In this document: piece after piece, positions 22,593 through 31,307 of the stretch
Layout: every line of letters begins with the position of its first letter
Numbering within the stretch: the stretch's first letter is position 1
Origin: Triplophysa rosa
Lineage: Eukaryota > Chordata > Actinopteri > Cypriniformes > Nemacheilidae
Assembly: GCF_024868665.1 (NCBI RefSeq)
Contig: NC_079892.1
Span: 1,754,785-1,818,784, forward strand
Length of the DNA: 64,000 nucleotides
Direction: 5' to 3'
The notes under the pieces: generated by a model
Told to the model about the DNA's origin: nothing
Seen by the model: only the letters and a program-made list of their open reading frames with translations
Databases searched by the model: none
Translations under genes and position numbers: made by a program

Positions 22593-24377
22593 GAGAGAGA
22601 GAGGGTGAGAGAGAGAGAGAGAATCATGTGGAGTATTAAAGTTGTGTAGCAACACAATGTGTGATTCTCCGTGTCATGTGAATGATGAAGGTCAGGTGTG
22701 TGGACTGTGTGTGTGTAACAGGATGATGTCACTGACTCCACCTGAAGAAGCCTCCGGCTCAGAGAAGATCAGCTCTAATTACACACAAAGAGAGAGAGAG
22801 AAACACAGAAAGAGAGCGAGAGATGTGGACAGGGACAGATAACAGACGCACGCACACACTCTTGGGGTTTCTTTTAATAGATCACACTATACTATTTAGG
22901 GTGACCACACGTGCCATTTTTCCCCGGACGCGTCCAGGCCAGGATTCCGAAAATGCGTCTCGATTCGAAGGCTGCGTTCTCCGGCGGTGGCATTTTTCGG
23001 CCGCATATGCCATCGCGGTTGTCTCATCTGAGTTCAAAAATCTAATCAAATAAACCTTTATTTCTCTTAAGACGTCATCATTGTAGTTTCATTCTCACCT
23101 TGAAGCGTAAGGGTTGCTTTCCCGAAATAATAAACCTCAATGACGTACGCGACGCAGCTAGGAGGGAAAAATGGCATGTATGGTCACCCTAAATACTATT
23201 TATATACCCACAATGCACTGCGCTCTATATACACTAGAGTATGAATGACTTTGAACTTCTCTTCCTTGACCCTTTCATCAGACATGTTCACACATTTTAT
23301 ACAGAACTGAATGAAGAATGGAAAAGAAACTAAATGCTGCTCAGAAGAATGCCGTCTGTTACTCTGTTTATTGGTTTTAACATCTGTGTTGACATTTCAC
23401 CAGACTTGTGTTCTAAAACAACACTTGTGTGTCCAGTTGCCAAAACCCCTCTGACAGCTTTTAGATTTGATCAGCGCAACTCTTTAGTTGAGGTCATGTT
23501 CTTAATTTCATCTCAGGTTTCCTGCGGGGATTTCTAACACTGGCCTTGATGTTAATTGAAAACCAAGCGACTGACGCCATATTCACGCTCTTCATTTATT
23601 ACAGCGTTTTCTTCGCTGGAACACAAAACACAAACCGATGTGCACAACAGAAGCACAAGTGTGTGTTTCAGAAAGTAAACAGGGTGATTTTTGACCCAGT
23701 CCCTCTGCGCTTCACCAAACCTGCGTCACTGAGTAATAACACCCTTGGTGTCATCTCCAGAGACGGACGTGTGCCGGGCTGAACTGATGATGGGCAGATT
23801 TCGCTCATTGAGCTAATCTGGTTTGAGGAGATGAATGACGTCCTCAGAGACGTTGTGTTTGTGAAGACACACGCACACGCTACAGCAGCATCTGCCTGCA
23901 CATGTTTTGCCGTGTCGCTCGGATGGAAATATTCGCCATTCTGCACATGAGCTACAACAAACCTGATGTGATTTCATAAGGTTATCTGCTCAAAGGTTCT
24001 GCCCCATGCCCTGAAAACCTGTTTTATTAACCCGATGAAAGCGTCATTACATAAGCGCAAAGGTCAGAGGAGGTTTTGTGTGTGTGTGTGTTGTGTTATG
24101 GATGAACTGCTGCCCAACCCTGAACACAAACCTGTATGTGAAGTACAAGAACAAGCTTCCTGGAGATTTCACAGAAATGACACGGCTTATAGAGATCTTA
24201 TAGACAGGTGTCACTTGTAAAACACATCGCTGCATTTGTGTGAATTGTGTGTGGTACTCACATGAGGCTCTGTCTGAAGTGGGCGGGGCACTGGGGGTCG
24301 TCCTCCTTCTGGGGGTCCGTGAGCTCGATCGGCGTCACCAGGCCCATGTCATCGGCCTGTTCGATGAGCGCCGTCAT
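11014..24377 (-). CDS. gramd2a: GRAM domain-containing protein 2A (gramd2a), whole coding region, 11 coding exons plus a 4-base tail
   Basis: Joined exons encode 340 residues (human GRAMD2A is about 354). Seen: start MTALIEQADD (human also begins MTAL); a GRAM domain at about residues 83-198, opening with KYNSQYHKLF and containing LLQGRLYISRNWLCF, FGKDIK, NGLAITTDTSQK and FVSLLSRDSVYDVLRR; a Ser-rich linker with VLKWRRKPSAPS (231-242); a membrane segment at about 297-317 (LLKFFILLIILLIISSCYLAF); and a short tail ending MSMRDR. Known of the family: an ER-anchored protein that marks ER-plasma membrane contact sites through phosphoinositide binding by the GRAM domain, without the sterol-transfer domain of GRAMD1 proteins. 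The order and sequence of the core exons fit GRAMD2A better than GRAMD2B. All phases close. Least certain are the first two exons and the start. Coding length is 1023 bases including the stop. Confidence 0.93.
11035..11849. mobile_element. 815-bp palindromic foldback element next to the last gramd2a exon
   Basis: The two halves are reverse complements over about 390 bases each: CGTTAAAG / CTTTAACG ends, GACAATTCTAATTTTTTCATG / CATGAAAAAATAGGCATTGTC, CTCCTCCCCTTCAACTGTCAG / CTGACAGTTGAAGGGGAGGAG, and AAAAACGATCGCAACTT / AAGTTGCGATCGTTTTT near the centre. No coding capacity. Confidence 0.9.
12162..12190. repeat. TG/CA microsatellite at the exon 11 donor
   Basis: An uninterrupted TG run. On the gene strand it starts at the third base of the intron (GTACACAC). 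Confidence 0.95.
12192..12299 (-). CDS. gramd2a: gramd2a coding exon 11 (membrane segment and luminal tail)
   Basis: Encodes IILLIISSCYLAFRVCSLEQ and QLSFLNTQPSMSMRD. Acceptor TTCGACAG|C; donor GACAG|GTACACACACAC, again running into a CA repeat. SSCYLAFR..SLEQQL matches the human tail SSSYLAFR..RLEQQL. Confidence 0.93.
12416..12428 (+). promoter_or_regulatory. CTCF-type site, plus orientation
   Basis: CCAGCAGAGGGCG fits the CTCF core CCASYAGRKGGCR at every position. It lies in the gramd2a intron between exons 10 and 11. Similar words occur inside fish repeats, so binding is not assured. Confidence 0.4.
12507..12600 (-). CDS. gramd2a: gramd2a coding exon 10 (start of membrane segment)
   Basis: Encodes RRLEAEKILLSEPVQELGQM then EYHLLKFFIL. 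Acceptor TTCTGTAG|AG, donor CTGCT|GTCAGT. The donor choice is fixed by the phase of the next exon and by the homologous membrane segment. Confidence 0.88.
13049..13063 (-). other. Candidate 15-bp microexon, duplicate of the end of gramd2a exon 9
   Basis: On the minus strand CACTGCAG|AGACCCCGCTCGAGG|GTAACACAC repeats the last bases of exon 9 (AGACCCCACTCGAGG|GTAACACAC) with one difference. In the duplicate the preceding GCAG can act as an acceptor and the donor is retained. Inclusion would add five residues (ETPLE) without changing frame, because both flanking junctions are in the same phase. Whether it is spliced is unknown. Confidence 0.35.
13200..13489. repeat. Common fish GGGGACC-type repeat with TG runs
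   Basis: GTGGGGACCTAAACCTGAAT, GTGGGGACCAAAATTGAGGT, AAGCTTATAAATCGTACAG, TTTTAAATCTAAAAATGCAA and GACTGTCCCCACAGAGATAA, bordered by TG microsatellites, are a repeat I recognise from many teleost introns. Confidence 0.65.
13490..13649 (-). CDS. gramd2a: gramd2a coding exon 9 (Ser-rich linker)
   Basis: Encodes DEFPVTTDFTPVLKWRRKPS, then a Ser/Thr-rich stretch ending YTAETPLE. Acceptor TTGTCAG|GAT, donor GAGG|GTAACACACAC, the donor running straight into a CA repeat. The last bases of this exon are duplicated 427 bases downstream (13049-13063). Confidence 0.92.
13821..13883 (-). CDS. gramd2a: gramd2a coding exon 8
   Basis: Encodes VNGKKSLSLKEFLEEPGSLS and T. Acceptor TTTTCAG|GTG, donor ACG|GTACGA. 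Corresponds to human KKSLSVREF.GEPESL. Confidence 0.93.
14019..14090 (-). CDS. gramd2a: gramd2a coding exon 7 (end of GRAM domain)
   Basis: Encodes YVFVSLLSRDSVYDVLRRIC and THLQ. Acceptor GTATAG|TAT, donor CAG|GTGACA. FVSLLSRDSVYDVLRR is strongly conserved in GRAMD2A. Confidence 0.97.
14347..14602. mobile_element. 256-bp hAT-like miniature element
   Basis: Ends CAGGGTTCCTACAC and GCGTAGGAACCCTG are inverted. AGATGT flanks both sides (14341-14346 and 14603-14608) as a target duplication. It sits in the gramd2a intron right after exon 6. Confidence 0.85.
14629..14727 (-). CDS. gramd2a: gramd2a coding exon 6 (GRAM domain)
   Basis: Encodes VAIPVVSVSLVKKHKTAGLV and PNGLAITTDTSQK. Acceptor TTCAG|GTG, donor AAG|GTGCAG. 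A 256-bp inverted-repeat element starts 26 bases inside the following intron. Confidence 0.97.
15120..16240. repeat. Tandem array, unit about 85 bp, AT-rich
   Basis: About 12-13 diverged units, each with TAAATATTAAAGTATACTAC, AGTATTTACTATAGTAAAC, GGTAGTAAATTCATAGATCG and ACAGTGTTTTTGAACCTTAC. Several unit parts are palindromic (TTTACTATAGTAAA). The last unit runs into TTTTTTCCATGTAG, like the terminal repeat of the element at 8001-8209. Confidence 0.85.
16262..16360. repeat. TA microsatellite
   Basis: Runs of TA broken by AATTAATTAATTAC and ATTATATTGTATT, ending at the border of the next element. Confidence 0.9.
16361..17325. mobile_element. 965-bp hAT-like element (AGGGCTGTCAA ends)
   Basis: Starts AGGGCTGTCAACGTTAACGC and ends ATCGATTGACAGCACT; the inner CGATTAAT words also pair. 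Embedded in TA repeats, so no target duplication can be read. No intact transposase frame. The ends match a widespread vertebrate non-autonomous hAT type. Confidence 0.75.
17761..17864 (-). CDS. gramd2a: gramd2a coding exon 5 (GRAM domain core)
   Basis: Encodes YSCALLRDILLQGRLYISRN followed by WLCFYANLFGKDIK. Acceptor GCTGTAG|TA, donor ATCAAG|GTTTGT. Nearly residue-for-residue like mammalian GRAMD2A. Confidence 0.97.
17946..18018 (-). CDS. gramd2a: gramd2a coding exon 4 (start of GRAM domain)
   Basis: Encodes TVSKYNSQYHKLFSAIPNEE and on to ILMK. Acceptor CTTCACAG|A, donor AAGG|GTAAAG. KYN.QYHKLF is the signature entry to the GRAM domain in GRAMD2 proteins. Confidence 0.95.
18607..18664 (-). 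CDS. gramd2a: gramd2a coding exon 3
   Basis: Encodes LQLIDDLTYEDVKKCYRGS between TTCTCAG|G and TCA|GTAAGT. It aligns with the human segment just before the GRAM domain (EEIKKC). Phase 2 in, phase 0 out. Confidence 0.85.
18720..19150. repeat. AT-rich low-complexity stretch
   Basis: TATA runs and repeated AACTAAAACTAATTTAATTA-type words; nothing coding. Confidence 0.7.
21020..21076. repeat. CA microsatellite
   Basis: Uninterrupted AC run in a gramd2a intron. Confidence 0.97.
21235..21334. other. Assembly gap, 100 N
   Basis: Exactly 100 N after a CACT repeat (CTCACTCACTCACTC). The round length suggests a placeholder of unknown true size, within the gramd2a intron between coding exons 2 and 3. 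Confidence 0.99.
21552..21819. mobile_element. TTAAAGGG-family element
   Basis: TTAAAGGGATAGTTCATTC at the left and AGTGAACCATCCTTTTCAA at the right, with the family's CTTTCTTCTGCAGAACACAA word between. Confidence 0.8.
22154..22225 (-). CDS. gramd2a: gramd2a coding exon 2
   Basis: Encodes M-A-S-G-H-P-T-D-K-F and on to QNVKR, with donor AAGAG|GTCAGT. The only acceptor that keeps the frame from exon 1 is CACTGAG|A at 22226, after a pyrimidine-rich run. The stronger-looking TTTTCAG 43 bases upstream (22269-22270) leads to a TGA in that frame. It lies downstream of a 240-base CT tract (on this strand). The exon could instead begin an alternative transcript at its own ATG (22224). Confidence 0.6.
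22384..22621. repeat. GA/CT tract upstream of gramd2a coding exon 2
   Basis: About 240 bases of almost pure purine on the plus strand, so a CT-rich run on the gene strand about 160-400 bases before the exon. Interrupted by AAAGG and CGAG units. Confidence 0.95.
22898..23194. mobile_element. 297-bp hAT-like miniature element (AGGGTGACC ends)
   Basis: AGGGTGACCACACGTGCCAT and ATGGCATGTATGGTCACCCT are inverted. The 8-bp TACTATTT occurs at 22890-22897 and 23195-23202 as the target duplication. GGACGCGTCC lies inside the left arm. Confidence 0.85.
24262..24377 (-). CDS. gramd2a: gramd2a coding exon 1 (start MTALIEQADDMG)
   Basis: Encodes 38 acidic residues plus two bases (AT), ending CTCAT|GTGAGT, a strong donor. 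The 3' splice site is ACAG|AGAATAATG at 24384, after a pyrimidine-rich stretch, so six untranslated bases precede the ATG. The start is chosen because human GRAMD2A also starts MTAL and because the CAG acceptor puts a TAA directly ahead of the ATG (TAATG). If the next AG (two bases on) were used, the upstream ORF at 24471-24559 would join in frame and extend the protein by 31 residues. Confidence 0.75.
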
Positions 24378-24470
24378 TATTCTCTGTTCACAAATAACAA
24401 AGAAAGTGAAACATCATGCGCGCGATAGAGCTTCAGCTGAGCAAGACAAAACAAACACGCACGTTTTAAC

Positions 24471-24562
24471 CTCTTAAACGAGTTGTCTTCCGGAATAACA
24501 TCGGGTTCGTTTGAAAAAAGACACAGCACTTGAAGCCTGTGTTTGTCCTCAGAAGACATGAC
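24471..24562 (-). other. Possible upstream exon of gramd2a (alternative N-terminus)
   Basis: A 29-codon ORF (MSSEDKHRLQVLCLFSNEPD then VIPEDNSFK) sits between CATTTCTAG|GTCATG and AAGAG|GTTAAA. Joined to the second of two adjacent AGs at coding exon 1 it is in frame (KRIMTAL). Joined to the first AG it ends in TAA directly before the MTAL start. The donor is weak (GTTAAA). It could be an untranslated exon, an alternative start, or chance. Confidence 0.3.
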
Positions 24563-24769
24563 CTAGAAATGTGAATTAGTTTATCGGGATTAGTGTGACC
24601 TCAAAAACTGCCCGCCATAGTAAAAACAGGCATCAGTACAACAAGCTAATGTGGGCGAATCATATTCATCTGATCAGTCAGCGTGTGAGAATGAGTCAGA
24701 CGTCGAATGAAAACCCACCGTACAAACAACAACGCAGACACCTACTGAAATATTCATCCGCTAACGGTG

Positions 24770-24945
24770 TTAAAGGGACAGTTCACCCAAAACATAAAAC
24801 TTCTGCGGAAAAACAAAAAAAGAAGGTCTTTTCAAGAACGTTCATTGTATGAACCCAAAACAACTGAGACATTTCTCGAAATATCTTCTTTTGTCTTCCG
24901 CTGGTTTTACAACCACATGTATTTTGGGGTGAACCGTCCCTTTAA
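24770..24945. mobile_element. TTAAAGGG-family element, both ends present
   Basis: TTAAAGGGACAGTTCACCC ... GGGGTGAACCGTCCCTTTAA, 176 bp, an internally shortened copy. Confidence 0.85.
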
Positions 24946-25976
24946 GAGAGCCGTGTGCACGTCACATGTTCAACTTCAGAGAGGACTTCAGTCTGACTTG
25001 CCGTAACAGAACGCTTTTGATTAACAATCGTTCAGCCAAACACATTATTTCAAGTAAATGCTCATACTGTCCCTTTAAATGCTAAAGATGTGATTATAAA
25101 ACGCAGACGTTCTCTTGTGAATTTGTGCGCCGAGTCGGCACACAGCGAACGCTTGGACAAGAAGTGATAACAACTCGACACACGCAGCAGATTCTAAATA
25201 TAACCCACCAACACGCAGCGTCTGAATCGATGGGCTGAGAAATACGCTGATAACAAGCACTAAATCTAGAGGTGTGAATGACCCCAGACACGCTGAGAGA
25301 CGCCCAACACCTCTCACTGCTTTAAAATACTCGTCACGCATTCCCCGAGCAAACCGGTTTTTGATGGTTTGATGTTCCTCCTGTGTTCCTGTATGCATCT
25401 CAAAACCTGACGTACATAAACTTGAATGCAACGTTTAAGATCAAATGTCGAAATGTTCACATTCACATTCAGATATGACATATGGACCAATAAGATTCTT
25501 TATTAATAATGGAATGTAGGAAGTTGCCAGAAATGATTTCTATCATGACAGAGTTCACACGATCACTGATCATCTCATCCGTGCTTCAGCATGAGAACTG
25601 TCATGGCGTCTTCTGAACACCAGTGTTATGGGGAGAGCGATTGTTTTTCCTGGAGCTCATCCAAGCTGTGAACACGTGAACCCCTGGGAAAATCTACAGG
25701 AGCTCGGGTGAACCCGGGACACAGAGGACGAGGCTGGCAAATCTCATAGCGGTCTCACAATATCATGCTTTTACACCATACGGCACGCTTGCTTTCCATA
25801 AAACCCAAAATCAAAAATCATGTGTCTATTTTCTAAGTAATACAGGCCTGTGTAAAGATGACTATATTATCATTCATGGTTATTCTTAGCACACGCTCTG
25901 CGGTTTAACGTCTTTAATGCATAAACTCAAATGGAGTTTGATTTGCTGTCAATAGCCGGGATTCCATCCAAACGTG

Positions 25977-26366
25977 GCCAGGTTTCCATTGCAGATCTGA
26001 GCAAAATTTAAGCAATGTTTTCTAAAAACGACAATATCGAGGAAAGACTGCGTTTCCATGAAATGATGTTATGCGATAAACGTGTATTTGGATTCTTCTC
26101 GCGATAACTCATTCTGGCTGTACTACTGTGATGAAAGAGTGAAGAGAAATGTCTGTATTTCCTTCTATATGTTCTTATAACCTCACTTTTCCTAATAAAT
26201 ACGACAAAACGTGTTTCCTGTAAAATACGCCTTTATCGTATTGCCTGAAAAACCACCTCATACGAGCGTGAGAACTTTTTTGCGATACATGGGAGTTTTT
26301 GCGAGATTTACGTGTGAATAGGTGCATTTTCAATTTGCGCATTTTGAAGGGTTATGGAAACCTGGC
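25977..26366. mobile_element. 390-bp miniature inverted-repeat element (GCCAGGTTTCCAT ends)
   Basis: GCCAGGTTTCCATTGCAG at the left and GGTTATGGAAACCTGGC at the right. Inner words rich in GCGAT and GCGAG recur in inverted orientation. Confidence 0.7.
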
Positions 26367-26772
26367 TCGTGATGCGAATCTTTTCACAGTTCACTATAAC
26401 AGTAATGCGAAGTTGGTGCGTTTCCGTCAAGTTCCTCGAGTAAGTACACTATAGGTACACGTACTGTAAAAGTGCAACCGCTCTCCCTATTCTTCATAAA
26501 CATTTCCTCTTAAGTAACTTTGAATGGAAGTCAGTGAGTGCAGCTGACGCGTCAGAGGAGATCTGGTCCTCCCGGCTGAGTCTGGCTTCTTTTTCTCCAT
26601 TTATTTCTCATTGGAGTTTGGGTTCCTCGCCACAGGGCCGTGTTGGCTTGCTCAGCGGGAGTCTGCTGATATTAGATATTATTTACTAGAATGATCTTGC
26701 TTGTTCTATAAACACCGGCATGCTGTGTTTGACCTTTTCTTTGTTTTTCTGTTTTTCTTATTTTCTCCTGTA

Positions 26773-26835
26773 AAGCTGCTTTGGAACAATACACATTACG
26801 AAAAGCGCAATAAATCAAATTGAATTGAATTGTAT
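26773..26835. repeat. Retroposon-like 3' tail
   Basis: TAAAGCTGCTTTGGAACAAT, ACGAAAAGCGCAATAAATC and a terminal AATTGAATTGAATTG run, typical of a fish LINE/SINE 3' end. The body is not recognisable. Confidence 0.5.
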
Positions 26836-28669
26836 TGTTGTGTGGCTGTTTTCCTAAAACCTCTACATTTGTTTCATTTTGAAAACTTAAAGCGAATGTC
26901 TTGTCTTGTGAAGTGGTGGACGCCTGTGGCAGTGAAACTTCTTAGGTTTCATATTTGTTTCTTTGTTACTTGAGACATCTTGTTTCCTTTGAAGTCCTCG
27001 CACAGATGTGAGATCTCACAAACAACGGTCCTTCACATCACCATGGTAACGGCTTTAAAAAGGACACTTGTGGGTGTGTTTATGGAGTCGACGTGCACAC
27101 TTTTCAGGTTGCAGGTAAACGAAAGGCCACAAATACTGGCACTGACTGTAACTGCTGCTTTGTAGTACACTTCACATTGAGTGTATGCACTGAAGGGGTT
27201 TTCAAGCGCAACGCTTAAATACACACGCAAAAAACACTGAAATGAAAACCCATGACTGTTTCCATGGTAACCAGCACGAGCGCAATACATGATGCTGGAG
27301 TCTACATGCCAAGTCATTAGATGTGTATTTTTATCATACTTTCTCGCCCACCAGGTTGTCCGACACACAAAGAGTATTTAACGTGAATTAAATTCTTTGA
27401 AATAATTCAAAAATGTTTAATCTAGCAGCCTACATTAAGAATGACAGCCTGATCTTTACTCAAAAATAGATTTAAAGATTTATTTGATGATTTATACTGT
27501 TTTACTGATTCAACATTATAACTTTGCACACAATTCAATCTCCTGCTTTTTAAACTCTGTCAAAAGCATCATCATCCTTTTCTATCAAAAACTGGTCCAG
27601 AAAACCAGTTGGGAAGCGTTTGACTTGACTGGACACATAGGAGATGGAAACAATGCAAATGTAGGGAAATATCTCCTCCCAGCACATTCCAGAGCTCGAC
27701 TTCATTAGAGAGCGACAGCTCGACATGCATGTACACGCTGGGACTGACATGACAAACAGTCAGCTATTCAAAATACATAACTACGTATGGAGCAAAATGA
27801 CATTAAAGATGAACAACACTGATTCATGAGAGATCATCACACCCTCGCAGGTTACATTCCCAGTTTTCGTGTCTGAAAGGAGCAGAAATTCAAGTAACCA
27901 CACCTGAGGATAAATATAACCAGCGTGAACTGACAGCAAAATGTGACGAGTTCCGTCTAAAACCTCGTCAGAAAATACATCACATACACTAACGTCAGAT
28001 GAAGATCTGAGGAACATTTTTTAACCGTTTCCATTTTCTCATCCGTTCACGACTGTCCATCGTTCTAAACAAAATGTGGCTAAAATAAACTCATTAAGTA
28101 CAACAAGCAAGCTAGCTGTGACTTTTTAGCATGCATTTGGATGTGCATTGACGTTTCTGGCCAAAACAAACATTAATGACATTTGCATGTGTAACAGGAG
28201 CCCAACATTCCTGTTTGACTTCTGATTCCAACGTAAATACAGACTTAACTGAGCACAAAACCACACATTCCACTGTCACTGTGACAAGATAATCACTCTT
28301 TTATTATAAACGCTAAGTATGTACACACAACAAACCCCAACTCTTCTGCCTCCTGTAATAATATCCTCCCCTAACTTGGTTTTAATAATACATGCCAGTT
28401 ATAGCCATAATACACAAAGGGTGTGTGTTTACCGATCAAGATCTCTAATGCGTGTCAGAGGTCGACGATTGTCATCAGCGCTGACTGAAAACTCTGTCAT
28501 CACGCCGGGAAAAATGAACATTTTGGCTTTTTTCTGATCAAAGCTGTGTAACTGATCTAAGCATCAGCAGTCAATGCAAAGGGGCTTTGGGTATCTATAA
28601 GGGACATCACAGCAGGAATGCCCAGTGAGCGAGTTGAGTTACAGAAAACAACAGATGAACACAGTGGGA

Positions 28670-28741
28670 ACACACGCACGCACGCACGCACACACGCACA
28701 CACACACACACACGCACGCACGCACACACACACACACACAC
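28670..28741. repeat. CA/CGCA microsatellite
   Basis: Mixed ACGC and ACAC units with CpG steps. Confidence 0.95.
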
Positions 28742-28799
28742 GGACAACATAGCATAAAAGAATGCCAGAGGTTTCAATTTCTCCACTCTCGCTCTCTCC

Positions 28800-29197
28800 T
28801 TAAAGTGATAGTTCACCCAAAAATGAAAATCCTGTCATCATTTGCTCACTCTCATGTAGACACAGAGAAAGATATTTGTAAGAATGTTAGCAATTTTCAA
28901 TTCTGTGACATCATCCACTACCATAGTAGTAAAAATACAATGGTGGTCAAAGGCGCCCCAGAACTGTTTGTGTTCCTCAATTCTTCAAAATATCTCACTC
29001 TGTGTTCAACAGAACAAAATAACAATATTTTTTTCCTACTATGGTAGTGGATGATGTCAGAACTGAAAATTGCTAACATTCTTACAAATATCTTTCTTTG
29101 TGTTTAACACAACAAATACATTTATACAGGTTTGAAACAACCTGGGGGCGAGTAAATGATGACAGAATTTTCATTTTTGAGTGAACTGTCCCTTTAA
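28800..29197. mobile_element. TTAAAGGG-family element, full length
   Basis: Starts TTAAAGTGATAGTTCACCC and ends GTGAACTGTCCCTTTAA. Arms pair over most of the 398 bases (AAATGAAAATCCTGTCATCA / TGATGACAGAATTTTCATTT). The most complete copy in the window. Confidence 0.9.
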
Positions 29198-29529
29198 GTT
29201 ACTCAGCTGCTGTATAACTTTTTAAAACCCACATGAAAATACACTCAACTTTACAGTTACAGACCACCCTTAGGATAACTGAAGATGATTTTACTAATGT
29301 TAAAGTGTAGTAAACATAGTTTTTTGAATGATTGACGTGTATTTTTTTTCTACAAACACCATAAACTTTACTTACTGTAAAAACATAGTTAAACAAAAAA
29401 CAACTTTTACTCATGGTAACGTCACTAATAGAATGTAAATATATAACCAAGCTTTTCTGGTTAAAATGAGTAATTAAAAAATAATTTAAGATTGTTATAT
29501 TATTTAACAGATGAGTAGCCTATGCACAT

Positions 29530-29630
<101 letters not shown>

Positions 29631-29869
29631 GCGACATTCTGCCTCGTTAAGCATTTCATGTTTTTTGATACGTTCATATTAAGGGTTTCTCTGAAATTGT
29701 GTTGCTATTGAAATCAAAACGTGAGATTTTCTCTACTAAAGACAACAAACAGTAATACAACTGTATCCTATAATGTTTAGCGATCAACATCTCTCCGAAT
29801 GCTCGAGATGCAAGTATCAACAATGTCCCCAGCGATACAGTAACGGATATGAATGTTTCCGTCGCTCAC

Positions 29870-30240
29870 CTTCAAAGAGAACTCCAATCCGACATTTCAC
29901 GACGAACACGGCTCATCTGTATCTCCATTAAATCTCACTGTAATTCGCGTGCGGTTGTCGCATGAAAGCAGCTCACATATCCGAGAGTAAATCGCTCTAC
30001 AAGGACACAAACGACGATCGTTACCGAGCGCTCATGCAACGGGAAATTCTGCGGACCGGTTGCGACTTGTTGCTCCGCTGTGCACAGGCGCAAAGGGAGG
30101 TGTGGCCTATCCGCTTGACTCCGCCCCTCTCGGTACCACGGCGCCTGACCTGCAGTCGATGTTCAAGGACGTGGACGGATGTACCTGCGAATCCCTCGTG
30201 CAATAGGACTTCATCCGTTGTCTTTCCTCATCATCTTTAG
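29870..30240 (-). promoter_or_regulatory. gramd2a: Probable gramd2a promoter and non-coding first exon
   Basis: CpG-rich sequence with a GC box (CTCCGCCCC, near 30119) precedes, on the minus strand, a transcribed-looking stretch ending TTTGAAG|GTGAGC at 29870, a strong donor. Its first ATG opens an 18-codon ORF (M-E-I-Q-M-S) that stops in TTTGA just before the donor, so it would be an upstream ORF. The next suitable acceptors are at 24562 and 24384, giving a first intron of about 5.4 kb. This fits the 5' end of gramd2a, but no transcript evidence is available. Confidence 0.5.
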
Positions 30241-30589
30241 CGTGACATCATCTGTGTGTGTTGTTAATTTAATGTGAATTTGATTTCATGCTTATTTGAA
30301 TTAAATGTTAAATAAACAAAATGCATGGCCACACATTTGAGTGCTACTGACACTGTTACATCTTATCTCAGTTCAAACTGGGGTTTAACCTGTTTTGAGT
30401 ACAGGTTAACAAAATTGAATTATATAAATTCATCAATTCAATTCGATTATTATTAATAATCTTGTTATTATCATGTAAGGAAGGCGCTTGACGCATGATA
30501 AATTGTATTGCATTATAAGGAAAACGTGCTGATTTTGGTGCAGAAGCGCTCTTGAAGATCTCACACAGTGGGGCGCTTGTGTTTTCCAC

Positions 30590-31016
30590 ACTGCGCGCTC
30601 ACGGGGACGCTGGAAGAGTGCGCGCCTTGAATTCTAATCGCGCACGTGCCTCGAATATAAAGCCCCATCACGAGAGCTTTTTCACACAAGTACAATTCGT
30701 TATTTTATAAACGTTACATGACGTGTGTAAAATATCCCTTTCTCGCTGGTGTGGATCTTGTGGTACACACGCATATCAACGCTTGTTTGTAGTGGGTCCA
30801 ATAAATAAATTAATGTTTTTCCTGCCTCGTGAGATTGATTCCGCTCCAGCGCTCACGGGGGTTTCCATGGCAACTACTCAATTCTCGCTCAAGCACTGCA
30901 GTTTTTCCCGTGCTGATCACCTGATGGCTCGAGGCGCCAAAAAAGAACCTCAGAGAAGGAAAACTGGGTCAAAAGCGAGGAAAAGAGACGCTGTTTCTCG
31001 TGTGAAGTGATGGAGT
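30590..31016 (+). promoter_or_regulatory. CpG-rich stretch with a TATA-like box and a small basic ORF
   Basis: GCGCGCTCACGGGGACGCTG, GCGCACGTGCC (E-box) and AATATAAAGCCCC near 30655 look like a promoter reading right. About 230 bases on, an ATG (30869) opens a 47-codon ORF with a very basic tail (MARGAKKEPQRRKTGSKARK). No known protein matches it in my memory. It could be a lncRNA promoter or the relic of one. Confidence 0.25.
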
Positions 31017-31294
31017 GTCAGCTGGGCAAAAGATTAATTATACGCCTCATTTTCCAATTTCATTTCATCCAAAAAATTCGGATCAGGGTCTAAAGAACGG
31101 GAATTAACCGATTTATTAGAGCCTACATCACGTTCCCAGCAAATTCCTCACATTGTTTTAATATTAATAATCAATTTAATTTAATAAAAAGAATACAACA
31201 TTTGCTCTGTTGTTAAAAAATACATTCAATTACACAAGCTGACACAAAACGTTTTTTGTTTTAACACAGCTTTCATCACTGTAGGGTAAAGCAC

Positions 31295-31307
31295 CGCCAT
31301 CTGCTGG
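31295..31307 (-). promoter_or_regulatory. CTCF-type site, minus orientation
   Basis: On the minus strand CCAGCAGATGGCG fits CCASYAGRKGGCR at every position. It lies between the two genes and points towards the plus-oriented site at 12416. Confidence 0.4.

Noticed and set aside
22227..22741. Long minus-strand frames of alternating Ser-Leu
   Set aside because: They read through the CT microsatellite; the composition is that of the repeat, not of a protein.
28557..28816. Cys/Val-rich minus-strand frames
   Set aside because: They are translations of the CA/CGCA microsatellite.
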